64,000 nucleotides of DNA from Sulfurimicrobium sp963741495. GTDB taxonomy: Bacteria > Pseudomonadota > Gammaproteobacteria > Burkholderiales > Sulfuricellaceae. The position numbers were made by a program, and so were the translations under genes. Of this stretch, positions 1 to 8,080 are shown one piece after another. The stretch's first letter is position 1. Each line of letters begins with the position of its first letter. A model generated the notes under the pieces. It saw only the letters and a list, made by a program, of their open reading frames with translations. It did not search any database and was not told the DNA's origin. The stretch is taken from positions 1-64,000 of the forward strand of contig CAVUID010000023.1 in NCBI GenBank assembly GCA_963741495.1. Reading direction: 5' to 3'.

Positions 1-792
1 GGCATGGAACTGGCGTTCGAGCTCGGCGAAGCGGGTATCCCGATGATGCTCTACCCGATGCCGATCCTCGGCGCGACCAGCCCGGTCACGCCGGCAGGGA
101 CGGCGGTCGTGGGCGCGGCGGAGATCCTCGCCGCGGTCACCGCCATCCAGCTGGGCTGCCCCGGCGCCCGCGTGGTGCACGCCGGCGGCCCGACCGCCCT
201 GTTCATGCGCACGGGCTCGTACTTCGCCAACGTGCCGGAGGCCCTGCTCCTGCGCGCCCTGCAGGGCCAGATGGCCCGCTACTGGGGCATGCCGGCAGGG
301 CTCGGCTGGGGCGGCACCAAGGCCAAGCAGCCGGAGGCGCAGAGCGCCTACGAGAACACGCTCGGCCTGGTGCTGGAGATGATGGCCGGCGCGGACGTCG
401 TCTTCGGCGCCGGCCTCCTCGACAGCGTGCAGCAGATGAGCCTCGAGGAGCTCGTGATCGCCGACGAGACGTTCGGCATGATCACGCGCCTGCTGCGCGG
501 CGTGACGGTCGGCCGCGAGACCCTGGCGGTCGACCTCATCAAGAAGCTCGGCTTTCGCGGCGACTACCTCTTCGAGCAGCACACGCGCGAGCACGTGCGC
601 GAGCTCTGGCAGGCGCGCCTCGGCGAGACCGGCACCTACGACGGCTGGAAGAGCGCGGGCAGCCCGCGTCTGGAAGACAAGGCGCGGGCCGTCGCCGACG
701 GCATCCTCGCCTCCCCCGCACCCGAGTTCCCCGCGGAGCTCGGGCGCGAGTTCGACGACATCATCGCCGCGGTCGAGTCCGGCCGCTTCTGA
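1..792 (+). CDS. Trimethylamine methyltransferase (MttB) family protein, C-terminal part
   Basis: The frame is open at the left edge, so only the last ~263 residues of a protein usually near 480-500 aa are present; the true start lies outside the window. The sequence is closely similar to the next gene over its whole length (for example LAVDLIKKLGF, HVRELWQARLGETG and the MPILGAT loop), so the two are tandem paralogues. The MttB superfamily (COG5598) moves methyl groups from quaternary or tertiary amines to a cognate corrinoid protein. No in-frame amber codon is seen, so this looks like a non-pyrrolysine member acting on an unknown quaternary amine such as a betaine. No corrinoid protein or activase is visible. 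Third positions are almost all G or C, unlike the genes after 2.7 kb. Confidence 0.85.
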   Translation, partial: GMELAFELGEAGIPMMLYPMPILGATSPVTPAGTAVVGAAEILAAVTAIQLGCPGARVVHAGGPTALFMRTGSYFANVPEALLLRALQGQMARYWGMPAGLGWGGTKAKQPEAQSAYENTLGLVLEMMAGADVVFGAGLLDSVQQMSLEELVIADETFGMITRLLRGVTVGRETLAVDLIKKLGFRGDYLFEQHTREHVRELWQARLGETGTYDGWKSAGSPRLEDKARAVADGILASPAPEFPAELGREFDDIIAAVESGRF

Positions 793-811
793 GAACCGAA
801 GGAGTCCCTCG

Positions 812-2276
812 ATGGCATACGCAGACAAGTGCTACGTCGGCAAGCGCGTCAAGCTGAACCTCCTCGATGAGGGCGAGGTCCGGCAGATCCACGAGGCCAC
901 GCTCGACGTGATCGAGAGCGTGGGCGTCAAGTTCCACAGCCAGAAGGCGCTCGACATCCTCGAGGCCAACGGCGCGACCGTCGACCGCGAGTACGACTGT
1001 GGCGAGGATCCCGGCCGCCGTCGTCGAGCGGGCCATGAGCACCGCGCCGCACGAGTACACGCTCGGCGCGCGCAACCCCGAGTACGACCTGCCGCTGGAC
1101 GGCGAGCACGTCTACATCAGCTCCGACGGCTGCGGCGTCTTCGCCCGCGACCCGAAGACGGGCGAGGTCAGGAGCTCCGTCAAGCAGGACCTCGCCGACT
1201 GCGCCAAGGTCGTGCAGGCGCTCGACAACGTCAGCGCCACGAGCGCCGTCGTCAGCGCCCAGGACTGCCCGCCCGAGACGCGCGTGCTGCACGAGTTCGA
1301 CGCCTGCGTGCGCAACTCCGAGAAGCACAGCATCGTCGTGAGCATCAAGGAGGACTGGGAGGCCCGCAGCCTGATCAAGATGGCCGAGGCCATGGCCGGC
1401 GGCGCGGAGGAGCTCAGGAAACGCCCGATGTTCACGACCATCATCTGCACCGTGAGCCCGCTCCACCAGGAGCGCTACGGCATGGACCTCGCGCTCACGC
1501 TCGCCGAGGCCGGGATCCCCGTGAGCTTCTATCCCATGCCGATCCTGGGCGCGACGGGCCCGGTCACCATCGCCGGCTCCGCCGTGGTGAACAACGCCGA
1601 GTTCCTGAGCGGCGCCACGCTGGTCCAGCTCGCCCACCCCGGCGCCCCTGTGATGCACGGCGGCGGCCCGACGGCCATGTACATGAACTCCGGCGCCTAC
1701 GCCAGCAACTCGCCGGAGGCCCTGCTGATCCGCTCGGTCCAGGGTCACATGGCCGACTTCTACGGCGTCCCCGCCTGGTACGGCGCCGGCGCGACGACCG
1801 CCAAGGAGCCCGGCATCCAGAGCGCCTACGAGAACGCCCTCGCCATGTTCATGGCCTACAGCAACGGCGCCGACGTCACCTTCGGCACCGGCCTGCTGGA
1901 CGGCTCGCGCATCCTCTGCCTCGAGAACATGGTCGTCGACGACGAGATCATCGGCATGGTCAAGCGCATCCTCAGCGGCATCGAGGTGAGCGAGGAGACT
2001 CTGGCCGTCGACCTCATCAAGAAGATGGGCTTCAACGGCAACTACCTCTTCGACAACCACACCCGCGCGCACGTGCGCGAGCTGTGGCAGGCGAGGCTGG
2101 GCGAGACCGGCAACTACGACAGCTGGAAGAACGCCGGCGCGAAGAGCACGACCGAGAAGGCGCAGGAGAAGGTCGCCGAGATCCTCGCGGCCCCGGCGGC
2201 CGAGTTCCCGGCCGACCTGGGCGCCGAGTTCGACGCGATCATCGCCGCGGCGGCGAAGGAGGCGGCCGCCGTCTAG
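812..2276 (+). CDS. MttB-family methyltransferase, frameshifted near 998
   Basis: It starts at ATG 812, 19 bases after the upstream paralogue stops, with a GAAGGAG ribosome site in front. The first ~62 codons lie in one frame (MAYADKCYVGKRVK...) and the remaining ~425 in another, joined near base 998 where one T appears to be extra. Restored, it gives about 487 aa, the normal length for the family. Seen directly: the MPILGATGP loop, an HGGGPTAMYMN segment and a C-terminal HVRELWQARLGETGN shared with the first gene. No amber codon interrupts the frame, so pyrrolysine is not used. The family transfers a methyl group from an amine to a corrinoid protein; the substrate cannot be told. The shift may be a sequencing error or a real inactivation. 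Confidence 0.8.
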
Positions 2277-2294
2277 CTGTTCGCCGCGCGACGA

Positions 2295-2397
2295 GGCCGG
2301 CGCGGGGACGCAGCGACCCCGCGCCGGCCGGCGGCCCTCCCGGGGCCGGCCCTGCGCACGTCCCCCATCCCCCGATGGTGTGCGCAGGGCCGGCCCC
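2295..2397 (+). terminator. Two consecutive GC-rich perfect hairpins after the mttB pair
   Basis: A perfect 13-bp inverted repeat (2295-2307 with 2317-2329, 9-base loop) is followed by a perfect 18-bp inverted repeat (2342-2359 with 2380-2397, 20-base loop). Neither has a clear T-tract. They sit 19 bases and 66 bases past the mttB stop and probably end its transcript in a high-GC host. Confidence 0.6.
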
Positions 2398-2468
2398 GGC
2401 GTCGTTCCCCGCCGTTGGCTTGGTACTACACTCGGGGTACGGGGTACCCGACCATGAAGGGGGAGCCA

Positions 2469-2701
2469 TGGGTCTTCGTGATGCCGGCCGGCGGTCTTGC
2501 CGGGCGCCGGTCTTCCTGTCGCTGCTGTTCCTGGTGTTGCTGCTGTATCACCCTGAACATCGGCGGCGGCTTGACCTTGCTTTGCCGCTTCTCGGCTACG
2601 GTGCTTTCTCGAAACTTGCCAGGCATATTCATCACACTCACTCAATGTATTCAATTGTGACGCTAATAAGGAATTTTTCAAGTGCAGACAACGATATTTG
2701 A
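2469..2701 (+). pseudogene. Truncated ORF with signal-peptide-like start at the compositional junction
   Basis: An ATG preceded by AAGGGGGAG opens a frame starting MGLRDAGRRSCRAP and continuing into a hydrophobic run of Phe, Leu and Val, as in a signal peptide or membrane anchor. After about residue 30 the protein loses any recognisable character, and the DNA turns from very G+C-rich to AT-richer sequence near 2540-2620. This looks like the first part of a gene cut off at a junction. It could also be a chance ORF. The frame closes at 2701. The rest of the 2277-2857 gap holds the two hairpins and the cspA promoter region. Confidence 0.3.
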
Positions 2702-2718
2702 TGGGCATGCGAAAGTGC

Positions 2719-2747
2719 TTGACTTGCTGTCATATACGACGTAAAAA
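2719..2747 (+). promoter_or_regulatory. Putative cspA promoter
   Basis: TTGACT (2719-2724) is followed after 17 bases by TAAAAA (2742-2747). A start near 2754 would give a leader of about 100 bases before cspA, which fits the long structured leaders known for cold-shock genes. Confidence 0.45.
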
Positions 2748-2857
2748 GACGGCTGTGTTTGGTTTCAAGTTTTCTGCAGTGCCAGTTTGGCCGGTTGCGG
2801 TCTTGAATTTCAAACATTTTTTGGGTTTGAGCCCGTAATTTTTTAAGGAAGTATGTA

Positions 2858-3061
2858 ATGGCAACTGGTACCGTAAAATGGTTTAACGACGCTAAAGGTT
2901 TTGGCTTCATTACCCCCGATGATGGCAGCGAAGATCTGTTCGCACATTTCTCCGCCATCCAGATGGGTGGTTTCAAGACCCTGAAAGAAGGCCAAAAGGT
3001 CCAATTCGAAGTGACCCAAGGTCCTAAGGGCAAGCAAGCCTCTAACATTCAAGCTGCCTAA
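2858..3061 (+). CDS. cspA: Cold-shock-domain protein
   Basis: A 67-aa protein that is a single cold-shock domain. It carries both RNA-binding motifs in the expected order, KGFGFIT (RNP1, about residues 14-20) and LFAHFS (RNP2, about 28-33), and the usual start MATGTVKWFND. CspA-type proteins bind single-stranded RNA and act as RNA chaperones; some are cold-induced and others constitutive, and the sequence does not tell which this is. A good ribosome site (AAGGAAGT) stands before the ATG. A strong terminator follows. It is the first gene of typical betaproteobacterial composition in the window. Confidence 0.95.
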   Translation: MATGTVKWFNDAKGFGFITPDDGSEDLFAHFSAIQMGGFKTLKEGQKVQFEVTQGPKGKQASNIQAA

Positions 3062-3078
3062 TACAGCTTCAGAATGCT

Positions 3079-3112
3079 AAAAAGCCCGTGGTGAAAACCA
3101 CGGGCTTTTTTT
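3079..3112 (+). terminator. Rho-independent terminator of cspA
   Basis: AAGCCCGTGGT and ACCACGGGCTT pair perfectly around a GAAA loop, followed by a run of seven T. A-runs on the left side mean it could also serve icd, which converges on the other strand and ends at 3151. Confidence 0.9.
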
Positions 3113-3150
3113 CGTCCCCAGATTCGGGGACGGATTGCGGCAAAGCCGGC

Positions 3151-4389
3151 TTACATTTTCTGAATCATCACGTCGCCGAAAGCGGAACAGGACACCTGCT
3201 TCGCACCGTCCATCAAACGCGCGAAATCGTAGGTCACATCCTTGCTGGCAATCGCGCCATCCATGCCCTTGATGATCAGGTCGGCCGCTTCAACCCAGCC
3301 CATGTGACGCAGCATCATTTCGGCCGAAAGAATGATCGAGCCGGGATTGACGTAATCCTTGCCTGCATACTTCGGCGCCGTGCCGTGCGTGGCCTCGAAC
3401 ATCGCGATCGAGTCCGACAGATTCGCCCCCGGCGCAATGCCGATGCCGCCCACTTCCGCCGCCAGCGCATCGGAAACATAGTCGCCATTCAGATTCAGGG
3501 TGGCGATCACGTCGTACTCTTCCGGACGCAACAGGATCTGCTGCAGGAAGGCATCGGCGATCACATCCTTGATCACGATGCCGTTCGGCAGTTTCATCCA
3601 CGGACCACCATCGATCAATTCCGCGCCGAATTCGCGCGCCGCCAGTTCATAGCCCCACTTCTTGAAGCCACCTTCGGTGAACTTCATGATATTGCCCTTG
3701 TGCACCAGGGTGACCGACTTGCGATTGTTGTCGATCGCGTACTGGATCGCACGGCGGATCAGGCGCTCGCTGCCTTCGATGGATACCGGCTTGATGCCGA
3801 TGGACGAGCTTTCCGGGAAACGGATTTTCTTCACACCCATTTCCTTTTGCAGGAATTCGATCACTTTCTTCACTTCGGCAGAACCGGCTTCCCACTCCAC
3901 GCCGGCGTAGATGTCTTCGGTGTTCTCGCGGAAAATCACCATGTCCACGCGTTCCGGATGCTTGACCGGGCTGGGCACGCCTTCGAAATAGCGCACCGGG
4001 CGCAGGCAGACGTACAGGTCGAGCATCTGGCGCAGAGCCACGTTGAGCGAGCGGATGCCGCCGGACATCGGCGTGGTCAGCGGCCCCTTGATCGATACCA
4101 CGTATTCGCGCACTGCGGCGACGGTTTCTTCCGGCAACCAGGTATCCGCGTCGTAGACCTTGGTGGCTTTCTCGCCGGCAAACACTTCCATCCAGGCGAT
4201 CTTGCGCTTGCCGCCATAGGCTTTCTCGACGGCGGCATCCACCACCTTGATCATGACCGGGGTGATATCCACGCCGGTGCCGTCTCCTTCGATAAAAGGC
4301 ACGATAGGGCAATCCGGCACCTGCAGGGTGAAGTCGCTGTTGACCTGAATTTTTTCGCCTGTGGCAGGCACTTTGATGTGCTGATACAT
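3151..4389 (-). CDS. icd: Isocitrate dehydrogenase, NADP-dependent
   Basis: A 412-aa homodimeric TCA-cycle enzyme that oxidatively decarboxylates isocitrate to 2-oxoglutarate. The substrate loop SGGIRSLN contains Ser114, equivalent to the serine phosphorylated by AceK in enteric bacteria. RENTEDIYAG carries the catalytic tyrosine (Tyr161). The cofactor segment HGTAPKYAGKDYVNP has the Lys-Tyr pair that marks NADP specificity. Length and start MYQHIKVP match the family. It is transcribed alone, converging on cspA. The start lies 98 bases from the divergent rluE, and an inverted repeat fills part of that gap. Confidence 0.97.
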   Translation of the reverse strand: MYQHIKVPATGEKIQVNSDFTLQVPDCPIVPFIEGDGTGVDITPVMIKVVDAAVEKAYGGKRKIAWMEVFAGEKATKVYDADTWLPEETVAAVREYVVSIKGPLTTPMSGGIRSLNVALRQMLDLYVCLRPVRYFEGVPSPVKHPERVDMVIFRENTEDIYAGVEWEAGSAEVKKVIEFLQKEMGVKKIRFPESSSIGIKPVSIEGSERLIRRAIQYAIDNNRKSVTLVHKGNIMKFTEGGFKKWGYELAAREFGAELIDGGPWMKLPNGIVIKDVIADAFLQQILLRPEEYDVIATLNLNGDYVSDALAAEVGGIGIAPGANLSDSIAMFEATHGTAPKYAGKDYVNPGSIILSAEMMLRHMGWVEAADLIIKGMDGAIASKDVTYDFARLMDGAKQVSCSAFGDVMIQKM

Positions 4390-4415
4390 GTTTCACTCCC
4401 AAATCAATAAAAACA

Positions 4416-4475
4416 GACAGGATTAACAGGATGAACGCGGCAAGGCAATCGCCCTTATAATCCCGTTAATCCTGT
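4416..4475. repeat. Inverted repeat between icd and rluE
   Basis: GACAGGATTAAC (4416-4427) recurs as its perfect reverse complement at 4464-4475. The same GACAGGAT core appears in the inverted repeat at 55332-55377, so this is probably a small dispersed intergenic repeat. Confidence 0.6.
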
Positions 4476-4487
4476 CCATTCTTTTTT

Positions 4488-5150
4488 ATGCTCATCCTCT
4501 TCAACAAACCCTACGGCGTAATCTGCCAGTTCAGCAGCGATGGCATGCACCCCACGCTCAAGGACTATCTGGCCATCCCCGGCATCTACCCTGCCGGACG
4601 GCTGGACACGGATAGCGAAGGACTGCTGATTTTAACCGATGATGGCAAACTGCAACACAAAATCAGCCACCCTCGCCACAAGGAGGCCAAGACTTACTGG
4701 GCGCAGGTGGAGGGCACGCCCACCCCGGAAGCGCTGGGACAACTGCGCAAGGGTGTCGATCTGGGCGATTTCGTCACGCAGCCCGCTACGGCAAAAATCA
4801 TCCACGAGCCGCCCGGCCTGTGGCCGCGCACGCCGCCCATCCGCTTCCGCAAGGACATCCCCACCAGCTGGCTGGAAATCACCATCCGCGAGGGCAAGAA
4901 CCGCCAGGTGCGCCGCATGACAGCCAAGGTGGGCTTCCCTACCCTGCGCCTGATCCGCTGCCGGATCGGCGAATGGAAACTTGACGGTCTGGCACCAGGC
5001 CAATGGCGTGAAGTCCTGGGGCAAAGCCGTAAACACGCCTGGCAAACAACCCAGCTTCAAGCAAAACAAAATGAGCATGGCCCAATGGCCCTGCCCTTTT
5101 CAGTTTATGGCATCATCACTTTTCATGAATTTTCCATCACACAAAAACAC
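4488..5150 (+). CDS. rluE: 23S rRNA pseudouridine synthase, RluE-like
   Basis: RsuA/RluB/E/F family enzyme that isomerises a specific uridine in rRNA. The protein lacks an S4 domain and starts directly with the catalytic fold (LILFNKPYGV). The family motif GRLDTDSEGLL gives catalytic Asp40, and REGKNRQVRRM is the conserved RNA-binding segment near residue 140. Recognisable sequence ends around residue 185 (near 5040). There is then no stop: the same frame runs through a low-quality linker into nudJ at 5151. A lost stop caused by an indel is more likely than a real fusion, because the nudJ part is itself frameshifted. Confidence 0.85.
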
Positions 5151-5583
5151 ATGATCTGGAAACCCAACGTCACCGTCGCCGCCGTGATCGAGCAAAACGG
5201 CAAATTTCTGCTGGTGGAAGAGCAAACTGACCAAGGGCCTGCTCTTCAATCAGCCAGCCGGCCACTGGGAGCCCGGAGAAACGCTGGAGCAAGGCGTGAT
5301 CCGCGAAACCCGGGAAGAAACCGCCTACATCTTCACCCCGCAATGGCTGCAGGGCATATACAGCTGGCACCACCCGCGCAAGGACATCACCTACCTGCGC
5401 TTCGCCTTTTCCGGACAAGTTGGTGCCCACGACCCGCAACAGGCGCTGGACGACGGCATCGTGCGCGCAGTCTGGCTGACCGTCGGAGGAAATTCGGCGA
5501 GTCCCAGTCACGCCACCGCAGCCCGCTGGTTCTGCAGTGCGTGGAAGATCACCTTGCCGGCAAGCGCTTTCCGCTCGATCTGA
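5151..5583 (+). CDS. nudJ: NudJ-like Nudix hydrolase, multiply frameshifted
   Basis: The start MIWKPNVTVAAVIEQNGK and the end RSPLVLQCVEDHLAGKR match NudJ (thiamine-pyrophosphate/HMP-PP and nucleotide phosphatase) at its two ends. The middle, including NQPAGHWEPGETL and the Nudix-box part RETREETAY, lies in another frame. At least two, probably three, shifts occur near 5245 and 5480-5505. Restored length is about 145 aa. It directly follows rluE, and in many proteobacteria nudJ sits beside mnmA, as here with one gene between. The exact stop is hidden by the indels. Confidence 0.75.
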
Positions 5584-5597
5584 TTACTCCATCGTTG

Positions 5598-6150
5598 ATG
5601 TTGCGCAGTATTTTTCTCTCCGCATTGATGCTGTGGAGCGTGGCGCCTGTCGCTGCATGCCGATGAAGTTTCCATTTGCTACAACTACGGCTGCGCCAGG
5701 CATGCCGAGGTCCAGTTGCGTGGCGCTCAACTGTCGCGCATTCACCTCCTTTTTTCCTGGGTCGGAAATGCGGAAGAAGAACGCCAGGCCATTTCCCAGG
5801 CAATCGGGCTGTTTCAGGTTGCCGCCGGCGAACAAACGCCCACCTTCAATGACCGCGGGCGCAACGTTCCGGATGAGGGCGTCGATGGCCGCATGGATTG
5901 CATCGATCACGCCCACAACACCAGCGCCTACCTGCGCCTGATGGAGGAGCGCGGCTGGCTGCGCTTCCACCGGGTGCTGGAACCGGTCAAACGCGCGCCC
6001 CTGATCTTCAACGAGCACTGGTCGGCGCGCATTGCGGAAAAGGAAAGCGGCGCGGAATTCGTGGTAGATTCGTGGTTTTTCGATAATGGTCACCCAGCGG
6101 CCATTTTCACGCTGGCAGAATGGATGAAGGGAGCAGAACCCAATGAGTAA
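5598..6150 (+). CDS. Conserved exported protein of unknown function, frameshifted near 5640
   Basis: ATG 5598 opens a signal peptide (MLRSIFLSALMLWSVAPVAA) in one frame; the rest, from LHADEVSICYNYGCA onward, continues in another frame to 6150, for about 183 aa. The mature part has a cysteine pair (CYNYGCA) and an MDCIDHAHNT segment that looks like a conserved core. I do not recognise a characterised function. It overlaps the mnmA start by 8 bases, so the two are probably cotranscribed. The frameshift lies just at the end of the signal peptide and resembles the other single-base errors of this region. Confidence 0.65.
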
Positions 6151-7204
6151 GGTCGTCGTCGGCATGTCGGGCGGAGTGGATTCTTCCGTTGCCGCCCTGC
6201 TCCTGAAACAGCAGGGGCATGAAGTCATCGGCCTGTTCATGAAAAACTGGGAAGACGACGACGGCGAAGACGGCTACTGCCCGGCCAAGCAGGATTTCAT
6301 GGACGTGCTGGCGGTGGCCGACAAAATCGGCATCGAGGTGGAAGCCGTCAATTTCGCCAAGGAATACAAGGAACGGGTCTTCAGCCTGTTCCTCAAGGAA
6401 TACCAGGCGGGCCGGACGCCCAATCCGGATGTGCTGTGCAATTCCGAAATCAAGTTCAAGGCCTTCCTCGACCATGCCCTGGCGCTGGGCGCGGAAAAAA
6501 TCGCCACCGGCCACTATGCCCGGGTGCGCGAACGCTTCGGCTCGTTCGAACTGCTGAAGGCGGAAGATGGCACCAAGGACCAGAGCTACTTTCTCTACCG
6601 CCTCAACCAGGCACAACTCTCGAAAACGCTTTTTCCCCTGGGCGACCTGTACAAACGCGATGTGCGGAAAATTGCCGAGCAAGCCGGCTTGCCGACTTTT
6701 GCCAAAAAGGACAGCACCGGCATCTGCTTCATCGGCGAACGTCCGTTCCGGGATTTCCTGCAGCGCTACCTGCCGCGCCAGCCCGGCCCGATGCAGACGC
6801 CGGAAGGCAAGGTGGTGGGAGAGCATCAGGGGCTGGCCTACTACACCCTCGGCCAGCGCCAGGGACTGGGCATCGGCGGCCAGGGCGAACCCTGGTTCGT
6901 GGCCGCAAAGGACATGGCCAGCAATATTCTCATCGTGGTGCAGGGCCACGACCATCCCCTGCTGCTCAATGACCGCCTCACGGCAGCAGACCTCAACTGG
7001 ATCAGCGGCACCCAGCCCCACCCGCAATGGGTTTATGCCGCCAAGACGCGCTACCGCCAGAGCGATGCGCCCTGCAGCATCACGCATGTGGATGCAGACC
7101 GCTGCGAGGTACAGTTCGCCGCCCCGCAATGGGCGGTGACGCCGGGACAGTCGGTAGTGATCTATGAAAGTGAGGTTTGCCTCGGCGGCGGGATTATTCT
7201 GTAA
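6143..7204 (+). CDS. mnmA: tRNA-specific 2-thiouridylase
   Basis: A 353-aa enzyme that adds sulfur to the 2-position of wobble U34 in tRNA for Lys, Glu and Gln, taking sulfur from the IscS/Tus relay. The PP-loop SGGVDSSVAA (residues 9-18) binds ATP. The two catalytic cysteines are present: Cys99 in DVLCNSE and Cys195 in STGICFIGER. DQSYFLYRL and YYTLGQRQGLGIGG are further family landmarks. The start overlaps the preceding gene by 8 bases. It is intact although the regions on both sides carry frameshifts. A decayed gene converges on its 3' end. Confidence 0.97.
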   Translation: MSKVVVGMSGGVDSSVAALLLKQQGHEVIGLFMKNWEDDDGEDGYCPAKQDFMDVLAVADKIGIEVEAVNFAKEYKERVFSLFLKEYQAGRTPNPDVLCNSEIKFKAFLDHALALGAEKIATGHYARVRERFGSFELLKAEDGTKDQSYFLYRLNQAQLSKTLFPLGDLYKRDVRKIAEQAGLPTFAKKDSTGICFIGERPFRDFLQRYLPRQPGPMQTPEGKVVGEHQGLAYYTLGQRQGLGIGGQGEPWFVAAKDMASNILIVVQGHDHPLLLNDRLTAADLNWISGTQPHPQWVYAAKTRYRQSDAPCSITHVDADRCEVQFAAPQWAVTPGQSVVIYESEVCLGGGIIL

Positions 7205-7607
7205 CGCGCCCGGCCTGCATCCGGTAGCCGCACCGGGCGATACCCTCTTGCAGGAAGGCCAGCGCTTCGTCCACCTGTGCATGACGCCCTTCAACCCGAA
7301 CTCATGCGCCGCACCCCATCCGCACCTAGATGCGGCAGGCTGGAAAAGCGCACATCGGGGTAACGCGCCACGAATTCACTCATCAGGTCCGAGCAGGACA
7401 ACTTTCCGACACATCCAGGGCTGTAAAAATTTCGCTCATCTCGGGCGCCAGATCGCGCAACTTCGGATAGCGGGTATCCAACACCCATTTCCATCATCGG
7501 CCAGGCCATCTGGGGGAAACCCGGCAGAAATGATGATGGCGCAGGGACAAACCCGGAACCAGGTTCACCGGGTTGGGGAAACGCGCTGCCAGTCGGCAGA
7601 TCGGCGC
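7194..7607 (-). pseudogene. Decayed C-terminal remnant of a molybdopterin-binding-domain (MoaB/CinA-like) protein
   Basis: Reading leftward from about 7607, pieces in changing frames give NPVNLVPG, FLPGFPQMAWPMM, then WVLDTRYPKLRDLAPE, SDLMSEFVARYPDVRFS, and finally GRHAQVDEALAFLQEGI with a stop at 7194. These resemble the C-terminal half of the CinA/MoaB-type molybdopterin-binding proteins common in proteobacteria. At least four frame changes occur in 400 bases and the N-terminal half is missing. The left end overlaps the mnmA 3' end by 11 bases. The density of lesions exceeds that of other frameshifted genes here and suggests true decay. The family call is from recognition, not a search. 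Confidence 0.5.
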
Positions 7608-8078
7608 GCAACGCTGCGTTGGATGCGGAGGCCTGGCTACAGGACCGGGTTTCTTGGTCGGGATTAATGCGGGGACATAAATGGCATTGGGCATTCTGGC
7701 TTCTTCTTCCGCCGCTCTCGCCTGGCGCTCGGCAGCGCGAGCCTGCTCTTCTGCGGCATGAGCCTGGCGTTCCAGCGCCTGTACCCGCCGTTCCTCCAGT
7801 TCCTGCTGCTGCGCCTTCGCTCTGGCTTCTTCCTCGGCCTTTTTCTTCGCTTCCAGGCGCACGCGCATTTTTTCCATCTCGGACTTGGTCCGCTCAACTT
7901 CCTCTGGCGGCACTTCGGCAGGAGGTTCGACCTGTCCGCCCGCCTTCAGATTAGAACTGGCACAGGACTGCGACTGATAGACGACCCTGCCATTCCTGTC
8001 GAAACACTTGTAAACAGTATCCGCCCCCGCACTCGGCGCAAGCATCAGGCCAGCCAGCACGATGCAGAAGGCACGCAT
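7494..8078 (-). CDS. DUF4124-domain exported protein with coiled coil, 3' end fused to a remnant
   Basis: The N-terminus MRAFCIVLAGLMLAPSAGA is a signal peptide, followed by a DUF4124-type segment (DTVYKCFDRNGRVVYQSQSC) and a long Glu/Ala/Arg-rich helix (residues about 55-130) with heptad character, likely a periplasmic coiled coil. From about residue 155 (base 7620) the reading enters sequence belonging to the neighbouring molybdopterin-domain remnant, so the natural C-terminus is probably lost or displaced. ATG 8078 is preferred over the TTG at 8084, which overlaps the stop of the upstream GST gene. Function of DUF4124 proteins is unknown. Confidence 0.7.
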   Translation of the reverse strand: MRAFCIVLAGLMLAPSAGADTVYKCFDRNGRVVYQSQSCASSNLKAGGQVEPPAEVPPEEVERTKSEMEKMRVRLEAKKKAEEEARAKAQQQELEERRVQALERQAHAAEEQARAAERQARAAEEEARMPNAIYVPALIPTKKPGPVARPPHPTQRCAPICRLAARFPNPVNLVPGLSLRHHHFCRVSPRWPGR

Positions 8079-8080
8079 AT

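Noticed and set aside
1..2276. Pyrrolysine-containing MttB
   Set aside because: No in-frame TAG is seen inside the visible coding parts; the only TAG is the natural stop at 2274.
2415..2660. Cysteine-rich small protein with a CCCC run
   Set aside because: The run is a frame artefact of the CTG-rich signal-peptide-like segment at 2469 read in another frame, without a good start.
927..2708. A 593-codon open frame on the minus strand opposite mttB
   Set aside because: It has no recognisable motif and results from the very high G+C third positions of the mttB frame, which remove stops on the other strand.
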